Notes under the pieces: generated by a model | Seen by the model: only the letters and a program-made list of their open reading frames with translations | Databases searched by the model: none | Told to the model about the DNA's origin: nothing | Position numbers and translations under genes: made by a program | DNA from: DATBWZ01 sp036514535 | GTDB taxonomy: Bacteria; JAMCPX01; DATBWZ01 | Direction: 5' to 3' | DNA length: 10,477 bases | Assembly (NCBI GenBank): GCA_036514535.1 | Contig: DATBWZ010000123.1 | Coordinates: 1 to 10,477, forward strand | In this document: positions 1-6,528 of the stretch, piece after piece | Layout: every line of letters begins with the position of its first letter | How positions within the stretch are numbered: position 1 is the first letter of the stretch

Positions 1-354
1 AACCGCGATTCGCTAATTTATGATGCAAAACAGGTTGCCCTGGGACTTGTAAGAAGTGGATTCAAGCCACAGAGAATGGAACAGATTCCGGTTGCCGGAA
101 GAGAGGGAATTGCAACACTAAATATTGCGCTCCGAGGCTTCAGCCAGGCAGGAAACATCTCAGAATATGATGCGCATATTGGCAAAAAGATTGCCCATGT
201 GATCTCCGGAGGAAATGTGTCGCCCGGAACTCTTGTATCGGAGCAATATCTCCTTGACCTTGAGCGCGAGACGTTTGTAAGTTTGTGCGGCGAGGAAAAG
301 ACCCAGGCGCGCATCCAGCATATGCTTATGAACAACAAACCGCTGCGGAATTAA
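1..354 (+). CDS. fadN: 3-hydroxyacyl-CoA dehydrogenase / enoyl-CoA hydratase (FadN-like), C-terminal fragment
   Basis: The frame is open from the first base, so the window holds only the last 117 residues. The visible part is the tail of the 3-hydroxyacyl-CoA dehydrogenase C-terminal domain as found in FadN/YusL-type fusion enzymes, which carry out the hydration and NAD-dependent oxidation steps of fatty-acid beta-oxidation in the cytoplasm. Recognisable segments are the 'YDAKQVALGL' helix near the start, 'EYDAHIGKKIAHVISGG', 'SEQYLLDLERE' and the family's typical ending 'KTQARIQHMLMNNKPLRN' just before TAA. Catalytic and NAD-binding residues lie upstream, outside the window. A thiolase or acyl-CoA dehydrogenase gene would be expected nearby but none is seen downstream. 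The family call is from remembered sequence pattern and is fairly secure. The gene is followed by 142 non-coding bases. Confidence 0.85.
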   Translation, partial: NRDSLIYDAKQVALGLVRSGFKPQRMEQIPVAGREGIATLNIALRGFSQAGNISEYDAHIGKKIAHVISGGNVSPGTLVSEQYLLDLERETFVSLCGEEKTQARIQHMLMNNKPLRN

Positions 355-440
355 AAAACGCACGATCTGCAACAGGCAGGGTTGTAATTTCACATATTTG
401 GAGAGATTGCCCATGAGCAGTCTGTTGTTAAAATTTTCCT

Positions 441-474
441 AAGCAGGAACCGAGCCGACGGTTCGCCCCTGCTT
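441..474. repeat. Imperfect palindromic hairpin between the fadN-like gene and the CPBP gene
   Basis: The outer arms AAGCAGG (441-447) and CCTGCTT (468-474) pair over 7 bp. The inner arms AACCG (448-452) and CGGTT (459-463) pair over 5 bp around a 6-base loop, with a 4-base bulge (464-467) on one side. It lies between the ends of two converging genes. No T-run follows on the plus strand. On the minus strand a short TTTT occurs a few bases after the stem, so a weak terminator for the CPBP gene is possible. The core also resembles dispersed 'GGGGCGAACC'-type palindromic repeats of environmental genomes, which is from memory and unverified. The remainder of 355-496 shows nothing else I can support. 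Confidence 0.45.
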
Positions 475-496
475 GCGATAAAATAATCTTATCCGA

Positions 497-1213
497 TTAA
501 AAGCTTGATTCCAACACAAGCATGAAGACATTGCTCAGCCCGTGAAAGAGCATGGGAGCAATCAGGCTCTTTCTCCGCTCCCTTAGCCAGCCAAAAGCAA
601 GCCCAGGCAGAAAAACATTGATCCGCCATACCTGACCCAGGATTATAATATGCGCCAGCGTAAAAAACACATTCGCAACAATCACTGCCCATGACAGCGA
701 AATCCACGGGATTGACAGCGCATTCCCGGATATCCCCTCGCTCAGGCGCTGCTGGAGATACCCCCGGAAAAAAGCCTCTTCGGAAAGCCCCACAACAAGT
801 ATCTGCACAAACGCAAATTCCGTAATGCCATGCGGCAGAGATAAATGAAATGCGCCTGGCAGCACAATCTTTCGGTAAACAGCATAAGCAAAAAAAACAA
901 TTGGGAAAAACACCAGAACAAAGAGTAAAACATACAGCAAATCCCCCAGCCATCCCTTAAAAGTAAATCCATAATCGCCGTGATCCCTCCCGGATACAAT
1001 AACCATTAAGACAGAGAGATACAAAAATGTTGCGGGAAGCAACATATCAAAAAATCTGCTAAAAAATTGCACAGACATTAAAAATTTTATAAACAACAGC
1101 GAAATGACATACAGGCTTAGACATTCAATTATTGCGCCGGAGTTTTTTATCCTGAAATACATATGATTAAAAATCATAAGTGGATTCATTTTATTTTTCA
1201 ACCAAAAAATCAC
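497..1213 (-). CDS. CPBP-family (Abi/Rce1-like) glutamic intramembrane protease
   Basis: This is a 238-residue, very hydrophobic protein with about six to eight predicted membrane segments. The signature motifs of the CPBP (CAAX protease and bacteriocin-processing) family are in order: EExxxR within 'SEEAFFRGYLQ' (E145, E146, R150), FxxxH in 'FFTLAH' (H188), and HxxxN in 'FHGLSN' (H224, N228). These residues form the catalytic glutamate/histidine site inside the membrane. The start is GTG, chosen because AGGAG lies 7 nt upstream; the next ATG (codon 9) has no ribosome site. Known roles of the family include prenyl-protein processing, bacteriocin immunity and, for the MrtX/MrtC/MrtJ-type members, cleavage of C-terminal sorting signals. 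The nearby CFI-box-anchored protein (3595-4734) makes the last role attractive, but the substrate is unknown. It is transcribed divergently from the GT39-like gene. Confidence 0.85.
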   Translation of the reverse strand: MIFWLKNKMNPLMIFNHMYFRIKNSGAIIECLSLYVISLLFIKFLMSVQFFSRFFDMLLPATFLYLSVLMVIVSGRDHGDYGFTFKGWLGDLLYVLLFVLVFFPIVFFAYAVYRKIVLPGAFHLSLPHGITEFAFVQILVVGLSEEAFFRGYLQQRLSEGISGNALSIPWISLSWAVIVANVFFTLAHIIILGQVWRINVFLPGLAFGWLRERRKSLIAPMLFHGLSNVFMLVLESSF

Positions 1214-1220
1214 TAATGCG

Positions 1221-1225
1221 CTCCT
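1221..1225 (-). promoter_or_regulatory. Shine-Dalgarno AGGAG deciding the GTG start of the CPBP protease
   Basis: Read on the minus strand, AGGAG is followed by 7 nt and then GTG at 1213-1211. The alternative ATG at 1189 has only A/T-rich sequence upstream and no purine-rich site, so the GTG start is preferred. Confidence 0.7.
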
Positions 1226-1227
1226 GC

Positions 1228-1256
1228 TTGAACAACAGCAGTTGCCGGTGTAGAAT
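1228..1256 (+). promoter_or_regulatory. Sigma70-type promoter of the GT39-like gene
   Basis: The -35 box TTGAAC (1228-1233) and the -10 box TAGAAT (1251-1256) are separated by exactly 17 bp. Only 10 nt separate the -10 box from the ATG at 1267, so transcription would begin around 1262-1264 and leave a leader of a few bases. This matches the lack of a Shine-Dalgarno sequence before that ATG and argues against the earlier in-frame starts at 1180 (GTG) and 1216 (ATG), both of which lie upstream of the -35 box. Confidence 0.6.
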
Positions 1257-1266
1257 AAATGGCATC

Positions 1267-2874
1267 ATGAGCAAAAGAAATTTGTTAATTCCATTTCTGA
1301 TACTGGCGTTTCTTTATATCTATTTCCCTCAGATCCCGCCAATGTTCAAAAACCCAAATGAGTGGTCCAGGCTATATCTCGCCATTTCAATAGTGGAATT
1401 TAAAAGTTTCAGAATTGACAAACCAATAAAAACCCTGGGAGACACTCAGGATAAATCCTCCTATAACGGTCACTACTACTCTGACAAAGCACCGGGGTTG
1501 TCATTCGTAGCAGCGCCCTTTTATTTAGCGATAAAGGGCATCGCAAGCATAGCAGGAATAAATCCCGACTTAAAAACAACTATGTTCATACTAAGATTTA
1601 TCTGTGTGTCAATACCATCCCTCTTTATTTTTATGATACTGAACAGGCTTTTAAATTCCCTTGCTCCTTCAGAAAACAGCGGACTGTATGCTCTGTTTTT
1701 AGTGCTTGGAACAAACCTCTTCACATATTCCACGCTGTTCATGAGCCACATACTCGCAGCATTTCTTTGCCTGTTATCCTTCTATTTGCTCTATAAAACA
1801 GAGAGTAAAATTTCGCCGGGGCTTACCTTCCTGAGCGGAATTATTTCTGGTTTTGCAATCCTGAGCGAATACCCGGTAGCCCTTATTGTATTTATCCTTA
1901 TCTTTTACAGTTATTTTCAGCTGAAAAGCATAAAATGCGCACTGCTTTTCTGCACAGGGATTTTGATACCCACAGCAATTCTGATGTATTACAACTACGC
2001 ATGCTTCGGTTCACCATTCAGCACTGGCTATCATCATAAAACCGATGCGCTTCATGCGATTTACCATTCACAGGGTTTTGTCGGTTTTATCTATCCAAAA
2101 CTGGGCTCTATAGCCAGCATCCTTTTCAGTCCATCCAAGGGATTGCTCTTTTATTCACCTTTTCTTGTTTTTTCTACCGCAGGGTATATACATATTTTTA
2201 AAAAAAGAAAAATGATTACTTGGGTGTGGCCTGGGTTGCTTATTCCCCCTGCATATATCATAGCAATCAGTTCTTTTGTTGACTGGCCAGGAGGCTGGAC
2301 AGTAGGACCAAGGCATCTTGTGCCTGCACTGCCATTCTTGTGTATACCAATTGGCATCTTTCTGGAAAGATATAAGGAAAATATCCTGATGAAAAGCATC
2401 TTCTCAATAACTGGGCTATTTTCCATTTTCCTGATACTTGTATGCACAGCACAATTTCCATATTATCCGGATATCATCCGAAACCCTGCCTTTGAGATTG
2501 CGTTGCCAATGGTTATGGAAGGGATATTGATGCCTAATTTTGGAAACTATCTTGGCCTTAGCGGCACTACCAGTATCCTGATCCCCCTCGGGGTAATAGT
2601 TTTAGGAATAATAGCAACGAAGTCTCCCTGTAAATATCCTGTCAATAAAATTCATATATTGCGCGCATGCCTTGGCATATTGATCTTCGTTTTATTGCTG
2701 GGGTTGTTTTCAATTCCGGTCAGCAAACCGGATAAACTTGCAGCAGGCAGAATAGAAATTCTGCTGAGGCTTCAAAAGGATAAAGAAGCAATTCTGGAAT
2801 TAAACAATGCCATGGAGAATTTTCCTGATTCACAGTATTCCGGATACTGGAAATCCCTGCTTAATAATAGATAA
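1267..2874 (+). CDS. Polytopic membrane protein, GT-C/GT39-like glycosyltransferase candidate
   Basis: This 535-residue protein has roughly ten to twelve hydrophobic segments and resembles the GT-C superfamily (PMT/ArnT-like, glycosyltransferase family 39), whose members transfer sugars from polyprenyl-phosphate donors on the outer face of the inner membrane. After the first membrane segment comes a long periplasmic loop with 'NPNEWSRLYLA' (about 29-39) and 'YYSDKAPGLSF' (about 70-80), patterns seen in GT39-like proteins. 'GGWTVGPRHLVPALPFL' (about 340-356) is also typical of such proteins. The usual aspartate pair in the first loop is not obvious, so catalytic activity is uncertain. The last ~45 residues form a short soluble helical tail that looks like a single TPR-like hairpin. 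The start at 1267 is chosen from the promoter position and because the first membrane segment follows directly. Substrate and pathway are unknown. Confidence 0.6.
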   Translation: MSKRNLLIPFLILAFLYIYFPQIPPMFKNPNEWSRLYLAISIVEFKSFRIDKPIKTLGDTQDKSSYNGHYYSDKAPGLSFVAAPFYLAIKGIASIAGINPDLKTTMFILRFICVSIPSLFIFMILNRLLNSLAPSENSGLYALFLVLGTNLFTYSTLFMSHILAAFLCLLSFYLLYKTESKISPGLTFLSGIISGFAILSEYPVALIVFILIFYSYFQLKSIKCALLFCTGILIPTAILMYYNYACFGSPFSTGYHHKTDALHAIYHSQGFVGFIYPKLGSIASILFSPSKGLLFYSPFLVFSTAGYIHIFKKRKMITWVWPGLLIPPAYIIAISSFVDWPGGWTVGPRHLVPALPFLCIPIGIFLERYKENILMKSIFSITGLFSIFLILVCTAQFPYYPDIIRNPAFEIALPMVMEGILMPNFGNYLGLSGTTSILIPLGVIVLGIIATKSPCKYPVNKIHILRACLGILIFVLLLGLFSIPVSKPDKLAAGRIEILLRLQKDKEAILELNNAMENFPDSQYSGYWKSLLNNR

Positions 2875-2965
2875 ACCCCCTAATATCCGACGCCTACTTG
2901 AATCAATTTGTTCCTGCGTTTTGGATAAAATCCGGAGAGGTTATTTCCATGTGGCTGACGATTTG

Positions 2966-3613
2966 TTAAAACTCAAACATAAGTCCGGCGAACCAGGTTT
3001 TGCTTGAAAAGTCCCATACCCCTTTGCCAAAATCGTTCACCTTTGAGATCCTGTATTCAAGCGAAAGAAAGGTATTGTTTACGCCGTAATCAGTGTCCAT
3101 TGACCCGGCGTTTTTCTTATCAAAAATATCCAGAAGAAACTGCAAGCCGCCGCCATAATGGTAGCCATCCCTGCCGCCGCTGAAAGAATGTCCTCCGCCT
3201 GAGCTGTTCTCGTTGAAGTAGTAATAATCGTATCCGAATTCGCCAAATGGCACAAAGAACTGGCTTTTGAAATAATCCGCTCTGTAATATAGAGTTGCCC
3301 GCGCGGGAATCACCTGAAACGAAAAACGGAGTTGTGAAGGGGTCTGATCAGAAGCAAAGACTCCGTAGCCGCCGTCTCTCATATACCCGATGCCTGCCCC
3401 AATCCCGAGTTTTCCGAATAATCTTAAAAATTGCCACTCCGTCTCAAGTTCAAACAACAGTTTGTTTGCCTTGCCATATATCGCAGAGTACCCCGAAATA
3501 TTCTCAGGAAGATACGGTCCGGCATGGAATGTAAAAGAGAAATTCTGGGGCGATTCAGCATAGAGCTGCGTTAGAACCCCGGATAAAAAGAATACTATAA
3601 GGAACTTTTTAAT
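2966..3613 (-). CDS. Outer-membrane beta-barrel protein, MXAN_2562-like
   Basis: The reading frame encodes about 215 residues: a signal peptide (KKFLIVFFLSGVLTQLYA, cleavage before ESPQ) followed by alternating aromatic/glycine beta strands. It ends with '...WFAGLMFEF', a terminal phenylalanine typical of outer-membrane barrels recognised by the BAM complex. Segments such as 'FVPFGEFGYDYYYF' and 'GGGLQFLLDIFD' recall the MXAN_2562 family of outer-membrane beta-barrels (remembered, not searched). No ATG, GTG or TTG precedes the signal peptide; the first such codon is TTG at 3457, which would discard the signal peptide and first strands. AGGAGG followed by two ATT codons (3616, 3613) lies at the right place, so an ATT start is proposed. 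The gene overlaps the 3' end of the FN3/CFI-box gene, which indicates translational coupling, and the pair probably works together at the cell surface. Molecular function is unknown. Confidence 0.75.
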   Translation of the reverse strand: MKKFLIVFFLSGVLTQLYAESPQNFSFTFHAGPYLPENISGYSAIYGKANKLLFELETEWQFLRLFGKLGIGAGIGYMRDGGYGVFASDQTPSQLRFSFQVIPARATLYYRADYFKSQFFVPFGEFGYDYYYFNENSSGGGHSFSGGRDGYHYGGGLQFLLDIFDKKNAGSMDTDYGVNNTFLSLEYRISKVNDFGKGVWDFSSKTWFAGLMFEF

Positions 3614-4734
3614 AATTGTTTCCTCCTGAATTCTTTCATTAATACAAAAAACAATGAGACTGCAGCAATAACGAGAATTACCGCTCCGGGGATTGAATTA
3701 AGCCCGATAAAAGCAATGAACACAATCGGGTTAAGAATAAATCTTGCTACAGGTTTAACTATACCGTGGTTTTTTATAAACATGGCAACCCCTGGACTGA
3801 ATTCATAATAGAATTTCACAAACATTCTGCCAAGGGGATTTTTCATCAGATGCCTGTCTCTGAACTCCCTCAAAATTGAGACCTCCGGACCCGCTGATCC
3901 ATTATACACAGCGGTTGCTATAAAGCATCCCCCCTGTTCATCCGGCGAGAGGCCATGCAAACCTATAATAGCAGCGGGCGTTGCCTTTACAGGCTGACCA
4001 TCATCCTGGGTTGTCTTTATTGCTCCTTCATTAAGCACCCTGTCAACAGCCGAAATCCCGAATTCATAAACAATGTTATTCTCCAGTTCTGTAACCCTGA
4101 AGGATGTCTCGTTTTCTGAAACCGTGCTCCCCGAAAGGATAAAATTGCTTTCCGTTTCTTTCCTGAAATACACATTGTAATACTTTATATCTGTTGAACC
4201 GCTCTTTGTCCAGCGCACTGTCACCGCAGTATCTTCCGAATTAGCAGAAACTCCTGTAGGCGCATCGGGCGAAGTCGTATCAAGTATAACCGTTTGAAAT
4301 TTGCTCGCTCCTTCAGCGGATGTATTTCTTATAATGAATAGAAACTGTGTGCCTATGTCCGGAGACAAGGGGTTATTTACAACATCCGGAGGATAAGTTC
4401 CCTCCTGTATCTTAAATGTGTCCGCAAAAAAAGACACTAATATCAGTCCATTATTCTTAAAATATCCCGATTTCTGATAACGGAGCGTGCTTGTATCGCT
4501 GTCCAGCCTTATCTCAATATCAATATCCTGATCGGGTTTGAATGTTGCTTGTGCCCCGCCGCCTGACCCAATGTAGATATTCCCATCAACATAGCAGGAC
4601 GAATTAGCGCACTGCACCTGATATTCAAGAAACTGTGGAACAGCAGCGATAGAAAGAACCGGAGAGAATAATATCCCAATTAAATATATAAGTTTTTTTA
4701 ACACCCTTAAACAAAATATCATTTTGCCCAACAT
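3595..4734 (-). CDS. Secreted FN3-domain protein with CFI-box C-terminal domain and membrane anchor (MXAN_2561-like)
   Basis: The 379-residue protein begins with a signal peptide (about 1-31, ending LSIAA). A beta-rich region (32-150) follows with a possible disulfide pair (C42, C47). A fibronectin type III-like domain spans about 153-245 ('SPDAPTGVSA...VTVRWTKS...YNVYF...AVDRV'). The C-terminal part starts with the CFI box 'GGCFIATAVY' (C270), continues through 'LREFRDRHLMKNPLGRMFV' and 'FYYEFSP', and ends in a hydrophobic helix (about 347-366) and a basic tail (KEFRRKQLLK). Cysteine motif, membrane helix and basic end together look like a sorting or anchoring signal, as in MYXO-CTERM-type proteins cleaved by glutamic intramembrane proteases. 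The protein is probably exported and held at the envelope. It starts 3 nt after the leuB stop and overlaps the next gene, so it lies at the end of the leu operon. Its partner is presumably the beta-barrel encoded next. The exact function is unknown. Confidence 0.75.
   Translation of the reverse strand: MLGKMIFCLRVLKKLIYLIGILFSPVLSIAAVPQFLEYQVQCANSSCYVDGNIYIGSGGGAQATFKPDQDIDIEIRLDSDTSTLRYQKSGYFKNNGLILVSFFADTFKIQEGTYPPDVVNNPLSPDIGTQFLFIIRNTSAEGASKFQTVILDTTSPDAPTGVSANSEDTAVTVRWTKSGSTDIKYYNVYFRKETESNFILSGSTVSENETSFRVTELENNIVYEFGISAVDRVLNEGAIKTTQDDGQPVKATPAAIIGLHGLSPDEQGGCFIATAVYNGSAGPEVSILREFRDRHLMKNPLGRMFVKFYYEFSPGVAMFIKNHGIVKPVARFILNPIVFIAFIGLNSIPGAVILVIAAVSLFFVLMKEFRRKQLLKSSL
3613..3627 (-). 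promoter_or_regulatory. Strong Shine-Dalgarno AGGAGG before tandem ATT codons
   Basis: On the minus strand AGGAGG (3627-3622) is followed by AAACA and then ATT ATT AAA AAG, giving 5 nt to the first ATT and 8 nt to the second. The site lies inside the coding sequence of the upstream gene, where it encodes part of the basic tail KEFRRK. It identifies the start of the beta-barrel gene even though no standard start codon is present. Confidence 0.65.
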
Positions 4735-4737
4735 CCG

Positions 4738-5847
4738 TCAAGGAGAAACAAGCGAATTCAATTCCGCCATCACAGCCTCTGCCATTTCCCTTGTCCCGAC
4801 ATTTTTAGTACCGTCCATGGCTATATCCGACGTCCGGTACCCCTTTTCAAGGACATTTGCCACTGCCTTTTCAATCGCATCGGCGCCGTCCGGACGGTTA
4901 AGAGAATACCTGAACATCATAGCAACCGAAAGGATTGTAGCAAGGGGATTAGCAATGTCCCTGCCTGCAATATCAGGAGCGCTTCCGTGGATCGGTTCAT
5001 AGAGACCATTCCTGTTCCCGATGCTTGCAGAAGGAAGCATTCCTATGGAACCCGAAAGCATCGCAGCCTCGTCGCTCAATATATCCCCAAAAAGATTGTT
5101 AGTAAGAATAACATCAAACTGTCCTGGATGTCTGATCAATTGCATAGCGCAATTATCCACATACATGTGGTTTACCTCAATGTCCGGAAAATCCTTATGC
5201 ACCCGGTTTACTACGTCACGCCACAACTGTGATGATTCAAGGACATTCGCCTTATCCACTGAGGTAACCTTTTTCCTTCTCTTCATCGCAATGTCAAAGG
5301 CAACCCGCGCGATCCTTTCTATTTCACCCTCTGTATAAACCTCGGTGTTGACGCCTTTCATGCCTCCGGCACACTTTTTTATCCCTCTTGGCTTTCCGAA
5401 ATAAATCCCTCCTGTAAGTTCTCTTACCACAACAAGATCGGTGTTTCTCACTACTTCAGGTTTAATAGAAGAGGAATTTATCAGGCTTTCAACAGCCTTG
5501 ACAGGTCTGAGATTAGCGAACAGTTTAAGCCCCTTTCTCAACGCAAGCAGCCCCTGCTCCGGCTTTTTTGAGTGCTCTAATTTCTCCCATTTTGGCCCGC
5601 CAACAGCGCCAAGCAAAACAGCATTCGCCTTCTTCGCCTCTTTGAGCACCTCTTCGGTAATAGGCTGGCCGGTTTCGTCAATGGAGATTCCGCCGACCTT
5701 CATCTCCTTAGATTCAATGACAATCTTTAATTTCCCGGCAACGAGATTGCACACCAAGAGCGCAGAAGAAACAACCTCAGGACCTATGCCGTCCCCGGGA
5801 AGAACAACTATTCTAAACTTTCTCTTGCCAGACATTACAGCAAACAT
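4738..5847 (-). CDS. leuB: 3-isopropylmalate dehydrogenase
   Basis: LeuB oxidises and decarboxylates (2R,3S)-3-isopropylmalate to 2-ketoisocaproate using NAD+, the third committed step of leucine biosynthesis in the cytoplasm. The 369 residues match the family length (about 360). Visible signatures are the N-terminal 'LPGDGIGPE', the substrate arginines in the region 'LRPVKA...VVRELTGGIYFG', 'KANVLESSQLWR', the metal-binding stretch 'DNCAMQLI...FGDILSDEAAMLSGSIG' with its aspartates, and the nucleotide-binding 'EPIHGSAPDIAGRDIANP'. The ATG at 5847 is given; the ATG four codons later (5835), giving MSGKRKFRIVVLPGDG, is equally possible because neither has a convincing ribosome site. It follows leuD after 23 nt, with the FN3/CFI-box gene 3 nt downstream. 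The identification is secure. Confidence 0.97.
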   Translation of the reverse strand: MFAVMSGKRKFRIVVLPGDGIGPEVVSSALLVCNLVAGKLKIVIESKEMKVGGISIDETGQPITEEVLKEAKKANAVLLGAVGGPKWEKLEHSKKPEQGLLALRKGLKLFANLRPVKAVESLINSSSIKPEVVRNTDLVVVRELTGGIYFGKPRGIKKCAGGMKGVNTEVYTEGEIERIARVAFDIAMKRRKKVTSVDKANVLESSQLWRDVVNRVHKDFPDIEVNHMYVDNCAMQLIRHPGQFDVILTNNLFGDILSDEAAMLSGSIGMLPSASIGNRNGLYEPIHGSAPDIAGRDIANPLATILSVAMMFRYSLNRPDGADAIEKAVANVLEKGYRTSDIAMDGTKNVGTREMAEAVMAELNSLVSP

Positions 5848-5870
5848 CCCATTTTCGCAATCTCACAATA

Positions 5871-6365
5871 TTAAAACTCCCTGCCGCTGATAATATAGTT
5901 CATCAATCCGCCAGACACAATAATCTTCTGGATGAATTCAGGGTAGGGAGAAATTCTGAACTGCTTAGCTCTTCCGGAAAGGGTAATAATTCCCTTGACC
6001 GGATCAACTTCAAGATTGTCTCCTTCCTGAACAATATCCGCTGCTTCCGGAGCCGTAATCACCGGAAGCCCGGTGTTTATGGCATTCCTGAAGAATATTC
6101 TGGCAAAGCCCCGGGCGATTACACAGGAGATGCCCGCGCCCTTTATTGCAACTGGCGCATGTTCCCTTGAAGAGCCGCACCCGAAATTCTTACCTGCAAC
6201 AATGATATCGCCTTTGGATACCTTCTTTGAAAACTCAGGATCAATTGCTTCCATGCAGTGCTGCCCGAGAAATGCCGGGTCAGTGGAACTGAGAAACCGC
6301 GCAGGAATAATAACATCAGTGTCAATGTCGTCACCGAATTTCCAGACCTTGCCAGTGAATTTCAA
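5871..6365 (-). CDS. leuD: 3-isopropylmalate dehydratase small subunit
   Basis: The small, swivelling subunit of isopropylmalate isomerase combines with LeuC to interconvert 2- and 3-isopropylmalate. From the TTG start the product is 164 residues, the length of the compact HacB/DmdB-type LeuD rather than the ~200-residue enterobacterial form. It opens with 'KFTGKVWKFGDDIDTDVIIPARF', the family's usual N-terminus. It contains 'KNFGCGSSREHAP' (about 59-71), the substrate-binding loop, and ends 'GGLMNYIISGREF'. An ATG 12 codons upstream (6401) would add a non-conserved tail (MEENHDKIWRQT) and has no ribosome site, whereas GGAGG stands 6 nt before the TTG. It lies between the putative small ORF and leuB. 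Confidence 0.95.
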   Translation of the reverse strand: MKFTGKVWKFGDDIDTDVIIPARFLSSTDPAFLGQHCMEAIDPEFSKKVSKGDIIVAGKNFGCGSSREHAPVAIKGAGISCVIARGFARIFFRNAINTGLPVITAPEAADIVQEGDNLEVDPVKGIITLSGRAKQFRISPYPEFIQKIIVSGGLMNYIISGREF

Positions 6366-6376
6366 TGTTTGCCTCC
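6363..6376 (-). promoter_or_regulatory. Shine-Dalgarno GGAGG and TTG start of leuD
   Basis: GGAGG (6376-6372 on the minus strand) is separated by 6 nt from TTG (6365-6363). The protein begins KFTGKVW directly after this TTG, exactly where the LeuD family begins, so the site overrides the longer ATG start at 6401. Confidence 0.75.
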
Positions 6377-6409
6377 AAATCTTATCATGATTTTCTTCCA
6401 TTATTTATA

Positions 6410-6526
6410 TCAATTCCCGGGGCAGTGTACTACACATTCGGAGGAACTGCGCTGCCCGTTGCATGCTTCGCGGCAATTGGGGCCACTCCGGCCACCTCCA
6501 CCGTTTACACCGAAGACTTCATACAT
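6410..6526 (-). CDS. Putative 38-residue Cys-rich small protein between leuC and leuD
   Basis: Its ATG lies 2 nt after the leuC stop codon, and the frame runs 38 codons to TGA, filling most of the 163-base gap before the leuD TTG. The peptide has a glycine-rich start (MYEVFGVNGGGG) and four cysteines in two CX3C units separated by eight residues (CREAC and CVVHC). That spacing could form a disulfide-bonded hairpin or a metal site. GGAG is present 11 nt upstream, which is rather distant, so expression would depend on reinitiation after leuC. I recognise no family. Against it: the region is short, it has no signal peptide, and a chance ORF of this length is quite possible. Confidence 0.3.
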   Translation of the reverse strand: MYEVFGVNGGGGRSGPNCREACNGQRSSSECVVHCPGN

Positions 6527-6528
6527 TG

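Noticed and set aside
160..414. Minus-strand ORF of 84 codons opposite the fadN-like gene
   Set aside because: It lies largely opposite a well-supported coding frame, has no family resemblance or ribosome site, and reads as an antisense shadow.
489..953. Cys-rich 154-codon ORF on the minus strand
   Set aside because: It is an alternate frame of the CPBP protease, whose motifs are intact in the correct frame.
2875..2965. Search for a bidirectional terminator between the converging GT39-like and beta-barrel genes
   Set aside because: Only 4-bp stems such as GGAT/ATCC are present and no T-tract follows, so no terminator can be supported.
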